A DNA stretch of 64,000 nt from Agapetus fuscipes. Taxonomy: Eukaryota > Arthropoda > Insecta > Trichoptera > Glossosomatidae. Positions 57,680 to 64,000 of this stretch are shown in pieces (within the stretch, counting starts at the first letter, position 1; each line of letters begins with the position of its first letter). The translations under genes and the position numbers were made by a program. The notes under the pieces were generated by a model. The model made no database searches. It worked only from the letters and a program-made list of their open reading frames with translations, and had not been told where the DNA came from. The stretch lies in assembly GCA_951799405.1 (NCBI GenBank), contig OX637354.1, forward strand, positions 2,852,001-2,916,000. The letters are read 5' to 3'.

Positions 57680-57945
57680 GAAGCTCCTTGACTGATAGGT
57701 TGGTATGAGGCTGACCCCCCCGTGCTGTAAAAATCTGTTCTCTTTTGCCAATGCCACCCCGGTTTCAGGGAAAGCGGCAGCAGTTGCAAGGTTTATGTTC
57801 ATGTGAGGTTTTGTTTATTTATATGCACGCATGCAGAATGTGTAGGCGCGAACCTACATGTGCCTGTCTGTGGGCATGCATTTAATATGAGCCTTAAATG
57901 TTAACATATCTTTGCAGCTTAGATTATAGATAGATTATTTATAGA
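57680..57945 (+). repeat. LINE A 3' UTR inserted in the 55-58 kb TIR repeat
   Basis: CTCCTTGACTGATAGGTTGG to CTTAGATTATAGATAGATTA. The 33-35 kb paralogue continues without it at the matching point (34845). Confidence 0.8.
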
Positions 57946-58327
57946 ATGGATTCAAGCTGTCAAAAACACTTCAATAATTGAAAATTCTGCTGAAAATATC
58001 AGAATGATGACTCAATAATGCATTTTGAGATAAATCTACTTCCATTCTGCCGAGCTTCGACAGCTGCTGTCTAGTTAGCATATGAAGTTTGTCTATGATT
58101 GTTCGAGGTGTTTTGTAACCGAACTCCCACACTCCTCCCTGAACGTGAACTGCAAACGCTCACAGTGCTCAAACGAGCTCTACAAACACGGCCTTATTAT
58201 CACTTCACTTCAAGTTAAGCAACGCAGATGCAGCTCCTAATGATGGGATGTCTGGTAACGCAGCAGAGCATAGACAGGGAGTGAGCATGGACATGCTCAG
58301 GGCAACATCTCACTCCACCTTCCAGGA

Positions 58328-58340
58328 TTACTTCTGCCAC
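58328..58340 (-). CDS. NLE1: NLE1 13-nt terminal coding exon
   Basis: Acceptor GCTATTTCAG, then GTGGCAGAAGTAA. It supplies the last base of the L codon, then W, Q, K and stop. The tryptophan and basic end match the family's terminal IWRR. Confidence 0.7.
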
Positions 58341-61300
58341 CTGAAATAGCACACAAATAATAAGTCATTTGAATAGGAGTTTTAGGCTTACACTACCAGC
58401 TCATGATGCAGGAGAGATGTTTTTTCCGGGATCTGTTGCCGTGGTCTGTGGGAGCTGGAGCTTCTGAACGTTTCGCCCATGTCTACTACAGTGGGCTTTT
58501 TAGTTAACTTTACTAAAATTGAAAAAACTGGGCCTTCATAAGAAACCTGCTGAATCTGCTGAGTGAACTGTAATTTTTTTTAATATAAAAATAGGGTTGT
58601 GAAGCGGAATGCAATTCACCTATTTTGCCTGGCCAGAAACAGGTATTAACGTTATCAATCAATAGTTAATTTTTTAATATTTTTAATGAATTATTAATTA
58701 ATAATTACCCAATGACATCTGTTGAACCAGAGTCAAAGATATTGTCTATAGAACATGACACAAGCGGGGTTTGAACCAGCGTTAGTGCCAATAAAGCAAA
58801 TTTGAGCGCCGATGCCTTATCCCCCCGACCATCCCAGCGACAAATCAAAAAAGTTGGAGTGACTTACAGCTTGAGCACCTTGTCCTTGCCCCCGGAGACC
58901 ACGGTGTGTCCATCAGGCGACCAGTCCACGGCAAACACAGCGTCAGCGTGTCCTGGCAGATCCTGCTCCAACTTCTTTGTCTTCATGTTCCACACTGTTA
59001 ACACATGTTGCAAAGTTTAGTATACTAACTATTATAATTGTTTGATCTTTGACCACCCTATGCTATATTTGCGCTGTCAGATCTGCACAGATTTTGGAGA
59101 TCATGCTTCCCATGTTGCGGATCCGGTGGAGTGAAACAGACTGCCACCCGGAGTGAAGAACTCCAAATCTGTGGGAGTGTTTCGTAGAGCACTCAAGACA
59201 CACTTTTTTAAAAGTCTTATGCGTGATTGGAGAGGGCGCTTGAGGGGTGACACACAGAGGCGGCTTGCTTATAGAGTTCATCCGTGCAGTGAACTGCCTA
59301 CATTTTGCAATAATTTAAACATAAAAATGTGAATTTATTTTAAAGAAAAATGTTTATCAACAATTTGAATGATAGGTACTCAATAATCAATGATCGATGT
59401 ATGTATCACGGATGATGCTGGACACTATTGTACCTGTTCTAGCGCCAGACTGTTCTATGTATGTGTGTATAGGTACTCCCAAGTTTGTAGTACTATTATA
59501 GGGGTATAGTGCAGAGAGTGTACTGTTGTTACCCTTGAGCGTGGAGTCGGCGCTGCCGCTGAGCAGCAGGCGTGAGTCCGCGGCCCAGGCCAGCACGTAC
59601 ACGGCCTGCACGTGGCCGCGCAGGGAGCACAGGAACTTGCCCGTGGCGCCGTCCCACAGCTTCACGGACTTGTCAAACGACGCAGACGCCAACAACCTGC
59701 GCACACACACTCAACGGGTGATGCTTTCTTATGGACACACACAGATTAACAATCATAGTAATAATAATATTTGGATGATTTATTCGGTGAGCACTGTTTT
59801 TGTGTGAATCAGACTTAAAGAGCCCTGTGCAAGCTTGGTCGTCGCTATGGAAAGCGCCAATTCTCAAGACTCAGTTGCTATAATGCTGGATAGACCTTTT
59901 GGTGACCAGTTTTTGGTAAAGGTATATGATGTTTTCAATCCAGCGAAGAGCAAAACGCAACTAAGCTACACATATAGTGTAACTTCTTGCCTGCGTTATC
60001 CCCGAAGGGGTCGCATGTGGCGCTTCGGGACCTATTTATTTTTACAGGTAAGGGGGCCAGCCTCACACCAACCACTTTCAGTTGAAGTGGGGGTTTCCCA
60101 GCTCCCGGGGGGGCTGGTTCTCATTTCTTGTGAAGGCTGAGTAAACCTTTGAGATCGAACCCTTGCTCTTGGCATGGAATGCAAGCATTCTACCAATTGA
60201 GCTATCGACCTTTTTACGAGCTTGATCGTCGTCGCTACAAAGCGCCAATTCTCAAGCAAGACCCAGTTGCTGTAAGGCTGGATGGACCTTTGGTGACCAG
60301 TCATTGGTAAAGGTTTTATGAATTTTTCAACCAGGCGAAGAGCAAATTTGAAAATATAAATGGTATATTTTTTGTGCTCCGCCGGGAATCGAACCCACAA
60401 CCTTCCCATTCAGAGTCTGCAGTGTTACCACTGAGCTACGGACCGGTCATATTAAAAAAAAACGCAACTAAGCTACACATATAGTGTAACTTCTTGCCGC
60501 GTTATCCCCGAAGGGGTCGCATGTGGCGAGTTGAACCTATTTATTTTTACACGTAAGGGGGCCGGCCTTACGCCAACCACTTCAGTTGAAGTGGGGGTTT
60601 CCCAGCTCCCGAGGGGGCTGGTACTCATTTCTTGTGAAGGCTGAGTAGACCTTGCCGGTATTTTTATTATGGGGTTCGAAATAAACACCGAAATAGGAAA
60701 TCATTTCTGACACCCTCCTCGGTGGGATTCGAACCCGAGCTCACGGGGTAGAATGCAAGCACTCTACCAACTGAGCTATCGACCGGACTAATTTTTGAAA
60801 CTAATATTTGAAAATATAAATGGTATATTTTTTGTGCTCCACCGGGATTCAAATCCATGACCTTCTGTTTACGAGTCATTGGCGTCACCACTGGACCGGC
60901 AGCATGTAACACATGAATAAATGAGCAGCAGCCCAATTAGTAAGCTTATGAGATCAGATATTGATGATGAACAAAATAATATAATTACTTCCTTAACTTA
61001 TACCTTAGTCAACGTCGTTAGCCATGTTGAAAGCACCGGTTCCCATAGATCACCGAAGTTAAGCAACATTGGGCGCGGACAGTACTTGGATGGGAGACCG
61101 CTCAGGTACACCGCGTGTCGTTGGCATCTTGGACCGGTCCGTAGTCCGTAGTGGCAACACTTCGGACTCGTAAATGGAAGGTTGTGGATTCGAATCCCGG
61201 CGGAGCACAAAAAAATACCATTTATATTTCGAATGTGCTCTTCGCTGAGTTAAAAAATTCATAAACCTTTACCAAAGACCGGTCACTGAAAGGTCCATCC

Positions 61301-62156
61301 AACCTTACAACAACTGGGTCTTGCTTGAGAATTGGCGCTTTCTACAGCGACGACCAAGCTCGCAGAGGGCTCTTGAGGTGTGATACACACAAAAACAGCG
61401 CTCACCAAATAAATCATCGTAATATTATTATTATTATACGTATGGATTGGTATGAGGCTGACCAACCATACTGCCCAAAATGGTTCACTTTGCCAATGTC
61501 ACCTCTGTTTCAGGTGAGGCCAGCAAGAGTTGCAGGGCTTATGTTCATTTGAGATTTAGGTTTTTATGTTGGAAGTTCACATATAGCATGTGTAAGGAAT
61601 ACATTTAAAATGTTCATATAATTATACCAATGACTTTGATTTAAATTTTTTGTATACCTGACGTTTATCGAAAACGTTTGTAAATTAAATAATAAATTGA
61701 TTTTAATCGTGAAAATACAAAACAGTGTTTTGATTTGAATCTTCAATTAAATAAATAAAATAATATTGAAAATGAATTTTCACAGTGTTAATACACAAAC
61801 AATTCAAAATATCATATAATTATTATTTTTTTTACGCGGGTTCTAGTTAATAATCAATTTCGGTCACTTTTCGGAGTTAACGGTTGAATGATTTCTATAG
61901 CTACATGGAATTTCAGTCCTTAATTTGTACTAAAAATAAAGATCATTCTCGAGTCTACTTTACCTGCAGTCTGGAGAGAACTTGACATCGTTGATGAGTT
62001 GCTGGTGGCCGGTGAGGCGCGCCAGGGGCTTCTTGTCCTGAGCGGGCAGCCACAGGAACATGGTAAAGTCGTCAGAGCCCGACACCAGGCGCTCCTGCCC
62101 CCCACACTGCTGCAGCAGCGAGGAGTAGCGCTCCAGGGCAGCCGCCTGCACACCAG
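58328..62156 (-). CDS. NLE1: Notchless homologue (NLE1), 3' four exons; 5' part outside window
   Basis: WD40-repeat protein of 60S ribosome maturation, a substrate of the Rea1/Midasin ATPase, which also modifies Notch signalling. Exons on the minus strand are 62156-61964, 59696-59533, 58994-58868 and 58340-58328. WD-repeat text matches Notchless specifically: RLVSGSDDFTMFLWLPAQDK, LTGHQQLINDVKFSPD, ASFDKSVKLWDGATGKF, SLRGHVQAVYVLAWAADSRL, SGSADSTLKVW, DLPGHADAVFAVDWSPDG, SGGKDKVLKLW. Phases agree across all junctions. The last exon adds only TGG CAG AAG TAA, giving an end KLWQK comparable to RIWRR in vertebrates. About 300 N-terminal residues (the NLE domain and first WD repeats) must lie beyond 64000, because 62160-64000 is LINE and SINE sequence. 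Confidence 0.93.
58595..58825 (-). repeat. tRNA-like SINE, fourth family
   Basis: Minus-strand head GGTCGGGGGGATAAGGCATC with GCTGGTTCAAACCCCGC, sharing CATCTGTTGAACCAGRGTC with 40925-41112. Just downstream (on NLE1's strand) of the third NLE1 exon. Confidence 0.55.
58868..58994 (-). CDS. NLE1: NLE1 exon (last WD repeat)
   Basis: 127 nt, acceptor TTAACAG, donor GTAAGT. It encodes VWNMKTKKLEQDLPGHADAV and SGGKDKVLK. Reading through the donor would give a stop immediately after KL, but the strong GTAAGT and the downstream WQK exon argue for splicing. Confidence 0.92.
59060..59290 (+). mobile_element. Degraded CR1/L2-type LINE fragment in NLE1 intron
   Basis: Segments equivalent to WNxLPPxVK-NSKSVGVFRRALKTHFFKSL can be read with one or two frame changes. 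It lies antisense to NLE1. Confidence 0.6.
59533..59696 (-). CDS. NLE1: NLE1 exon (WD repeats)
   Basis: 164 nt, acceptor GTGCGCAG, donor GTAACA, phase 2 to phase 1. It encodes LLASASFDKSVKLWDGATGK and the following GHVQAVYVLAW repeat, the strongest Notchless match. Confidence 0.95.
59755..59955 (-). repeat. SINE family 2 body joined to SINE family 1
   Basis: AATAATATTTGGATGATTTA to CCAGCGAAGAGC, then directly SINE 1 at 59956 without the tRNA head. Confidence 0.8.
59956..60211 (-). repeat. SINE family 1, same subfamily as 55135
   Basis: AACGCAACTAAGCTACACAT to ATTGAGCTATCGACC, almost identical to 55135-55395, pointing to recent spread. Confidence 0.9.
60212..60450 (-). repeat. SINE family 2
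   Basis: ACGAGCTTGATCGTCGTCGC to GAGCTACGGACCGGTCA; B-box complement GGAATCGAACCC. Its tail end is missing at the junction with SINE 1. Confidence 0.85.
60462..60788 (-). repeat. SINE family 1, near full length
   Basis: ACGCAACTAAGCTACACATA to AACTGAGCTATCGACCGGAC, with an intact B-box complement GGGATTCGAACCCGAG. Confidence 0.92.
60795..60910 (-). repeat. SINE family 2 head fragment
   Basis: AATATTTGAAAATATAAATGG to TCACCACTGGACCGG. Confidence 0.75.
61008..61126 (+). pseudogene. 5S rRNA-derived sequence heading a tRNA-type SINE
   Basis: 119 bp resembling animal 5S rRNA along its whole length: start GTCAACGTCGTTAGCCATGT, the internal promoter AAGTTAAGCAACATTGGGCG, GTACTTGGATGGGAGACCGC, and the end GTGTCGTTGGC. 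Changes are scattered. It is followed five bases later by a tRNA-type SINE on the same strand. It could be a 5S-tRNA composite SINE, or a 5S pseudogene beside a SINE. Confidence 0.88.
61131..61440 (+). repeat. tRNA-derived SINE family 2, fused to the 5S head
   Basis: GGACCGGTCCGTAGTCC (A-box side), GTTGTGGATTCGAATCCCGG (B box), body through AAAAACAGCGCTCACCAAAT, and the tail TAATATTATTATTATTAT. Confidence 0.9.
61440..61620 (+). repeat. LINE A 3' UTR fragment, truncated tail
   Basis: GATTGGTATGAGGCTGACCA to CACATATAGCATGTGTAAGG, then AT-rich sequence. Confidence 0.7.
61621..61963. other. AT-rich NLE1 intron sequence
   Basis: No repeat family recognised; ends at the NLE1 exon donor. Confidence 0.45.
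61964..62156 (-). CDS. NLE1: NLE1 exon (WD repeats)
   Basis: The acceptor is either CCCCAG (exon start 62156) or GTGTGCAG twelve bases further in; both are in the same frame, a possible tandem-acceptor choice adding AGVQ. Donor GTAAAG, phase 2. It contains ERLVSGSDDFTMFLWLPAQD. Confidence 0.9.
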
Positions 62157-62215
62157 CTGGGGACATCACATTCACATTACTCCACTCATTTTCTTTAGGA
62201 ACTCTTATAATATAA

Positions 62216-62436
62216 TATTTCCTTGACTTATAGGTTGGTATGAGGTACATACTGTAAAAAAATAGTTCACTTTGCCAATGTCACCCCTGTTACAGTGAAG
62301 ATCGGCAAGAATTGTAGGGCTTATGTTCATTTGAGATTGGGTTTTATATTGTAGGTTCACATGCGGCATGTTTAAGCGCAAACTGTCTGCTTGTGTGAAT
62401 GCATTTAATATAAATCGTAAATTTAATACATCTTTG
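62216..62436 (+). repeat. LINE A 3' UTR fragment
   Basis: TTTCCTTGACTTATAGGTTG to AATACATCTTTG, immediately followed by the larger LINE A copy. Confidence 0.75.
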
Positions 62437-63600
62437 ATGCAGTCCTTGTATCTGATTCAGTAGTAGAATTGCAAACAATGCTCTCTAGATTGAACGAAGC
62501 TCTGGTAGGTAATTATTTGAAGTTGAATGCAAGTAAGATGAAAGTTTTGGTTTTTGAAAGAAATGAAGAAAATACGGACTATGAATTTAGAATCAATGGA
62601 TTGCACGTTGATGTGGTAAATGAGTTTGTATACTTGGGATGTAAGTTTGAAAAAGATGGAAGAATGACACACGAACTTGAAAGAAGAATAATGAAGGGCA
62701 GGTGTGTACTGGGTGCCACAGCTTGTATCGCCAAAAATCAAAACATATCTAAAAATGCTCGACTGGCGGTACACAGTGGCATACTTTTACCCACCTTGAT
62801 ATATGGAAGTGAAGCCTGGACGGTGAGTGAAAGTGAAATTAGTAAGGTCCATACTGTTGAAATGGACTTTCTAAGAAGTATGATTGGGAAAAAACGGAGT
62901 GACAGGGTGAGGAATGATTTTGTAAGAGAAGAATGTGGTGCAAGAGAAAGTGTGAAAGTGAAGATTAAAAGAAGTTTGTTAAGATGGTTTGGGCATATGG
63001 AGAGAATGAATAAGGAAAGACTGACGAAGAAAGTATATGTTGGTAGAATAGATGGATGTCGTGGTAGAGGAAGACCGAGAAAGGTATGGATGGACCAAAT
63101 ATCCGAAATTGCAAATGAATGGAATATCCAGAGTCATAATAAAAGAAGAGCTTGCATGAAGAAGGTTATGACTCTGGAGGAAATGAAAGAAGTATGTAAG
63201 GACAGAAAGAAATGGCGTTTGATCTGTAATGTTGGCGGCTAGGGTTTATTAAAATGAAATTTGTTTTATGTTTTTAAGTTTTTGATGTCCATGTATATTA
63301 TTATTTATTGATTTAAAAAATGTAATTTGTCGTGTATGTTCCTTGACTTATAGGTTGGTATGCGGCTGACCACCCATGCTGTAAAAATGGTTCACTTTGC
63401 CAATGTCACCCCTGTTACAGGGAAGGACGGCAAGAGTTGCAGGGTGTATGTCCATTTGAGATTGGTTTTTATGTTGTAGGCTCACATGAGGCACGTGCAA
63501 GCGCGAACTTGTACGTGTCTTGGTTGTGGGAATGCATGTAATGGGAATCTCCAATGTAACATATCTTTGCAACTTAGATTAGATTAGATTAGATTTGCAA
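62430..63600 (+). mobile_element. RTE-like LINE A, best-preserved copy
   Basis: 257-codon open segment 62469-63242 (LSRLNEALVGNYLKLNASKM, then the same ORF end as at 9070), 3' UTR and (TTAGA)n tail. It lies upstream of the visible NLE1 exons, in antisense. Confidence 0.9.
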
Positions 63601-63617
63601 CTTAGATAATTGATAGT

Positions 63618-63880
63618 AGAAGATTATTTATTTGGTGAGCGATATTTTTGTGTGAATCACATCTCAAGAGCCCTCACTAATTTTTAAACAAGACCAAGTT
63701 GCTGTAAGTCTGGATGGATCTTTGATGACCAGTCTTTGGTAAAGGTATTTGAATTTTTCAACCCAGCGAAGAGCATAATATTTGAAAACATAATATTGTA
63801 TATTTTTTGTGCTCTGCTGGGATTCAAACCCACAACCTTCTATTTACAAGTCCGAAACGGTATCACTAGCCTACGGACAT
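63618..63880 (-). repeat. SINE family 2
   Basis: TTATTTGGTGAGCGATATTT to ACTAGCCTACGGAC, B-box complement GGATTCAAACCC. Confidence 0.82.
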
Positions 63881-64000
63881 TATGTTATTTTTCTAATCAC
63901 ATTATCATCAAAGTGAACCAATTTCAAAACTATATATAGATAAATGATATGCACAAACCAGGATCTGTGTTAGGAGTTTTTTTGGTGTTTGGGTCCCAAG

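Larger units (their letters stand above)
54924..58189. mobile_element. TIR repeat 'copy 2' with nested LINE, hAT, SINE, MITE and LINE A
   Basis: Matches copy 1 at 54945-55040, 57305-57370, 57620-57680 and 57945-58189. Insertions in order of nesting are LINE fragment (TSD TTGTGGAGGTGG), hAT inside it, SINE inside the hAT, plus a MITE at 57373 and LINE A at 57680. Confidence 0.7.

Noticed and set aside
61008..61126. Functional 5S rRNA gene
   Set aside because: Several substitutions in the outer arms, no T-run terminator after it, and a SINE begins immediately; treated as pseudogene or SINE head.

Overview
This is a stretch of nuclear animal DNA. It carries four multi-exon or single-exon host genes with GT-AG introns, set in AT-rich sequence that is mostly transposable elements. 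Small GC-rich exons, tRNA-derived SINEs, RTE-like and CR1/L2-like LINEs, a CsRn1-clade Ty3/gypsy element and many short inverted-repeat elements fit an arthropod, probably an insect. I cannot place the species. There is nothing bacterial: no operons, ribosome-binding sites or CRISPR.

Host genes, left to right. (1) A signal-peptide-encoding first exon on the minus strand (3771-3702) with a TATA box at 3868-3863; the rest of that gene is not identified and probably lies beyond the left edge. (2) A BCR/ABR-type Rho regulator on the plus strand, 12 exons from 10984 to 32196, giving DH, PH, C2 and RhoGAP domains in order. All exon junctions agree in phase and give 766 residues, but the 5' exons are not recognised. 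(3) A complete six-exon SLC10A7 homologue on the minus strand (51281-44873, 336 aa). (4) An SAS10/UTP3 small-subunit processome protein on the plus strand (52810-54042, probably with a 17-nt first coding exon at 51721), head to head with SLC10A7. (5) The 3' four exons of Notchless (NLE1) on the minus strand (62156-58328), including a 13-nt terminal coding exon; its 5' part lies beyond the right edge. The genes are not an operon. SAS10 and Notchless are both ribosome-biogenesis factors, which may be chance.

Repeats. At 20000-26188 there is an intact-looking CsRn1-type Ty3/gypsy element with identical 490-bp LTRs, antisense inside an ABR intron. At 26676-29280 there is a CR1/L2-like LINE with an 848-residue ORF. 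RTE-like LINE fragments of at least three families, two abundant tRNA-derived SINE families and minor tRNA-like ones, a 5S-rRNA/tRNA composite SINE, two hAT elements, a piggyBac-derived element that still encodes a fused N-terminus/zinc-finger protein, a 2-kb fold-back element with 465-bp arms, and many hairpin MITEs fill the rest. Target-site duplications and 'empty' paralogous sites let several insertions be ordered: one 33-35 kb repeat and its copy at 55-58 kb received different nested insertions.

The most striking single object is a 13-copy, 44-bp tandem array at 16617-17190. Each unit contains the 3' splice acceptor and the first bases of the ABR exon that follows, so the gene has 13 identical candidate acceptors in a row. 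A neighbouring ABR exon is also partly duplicated.
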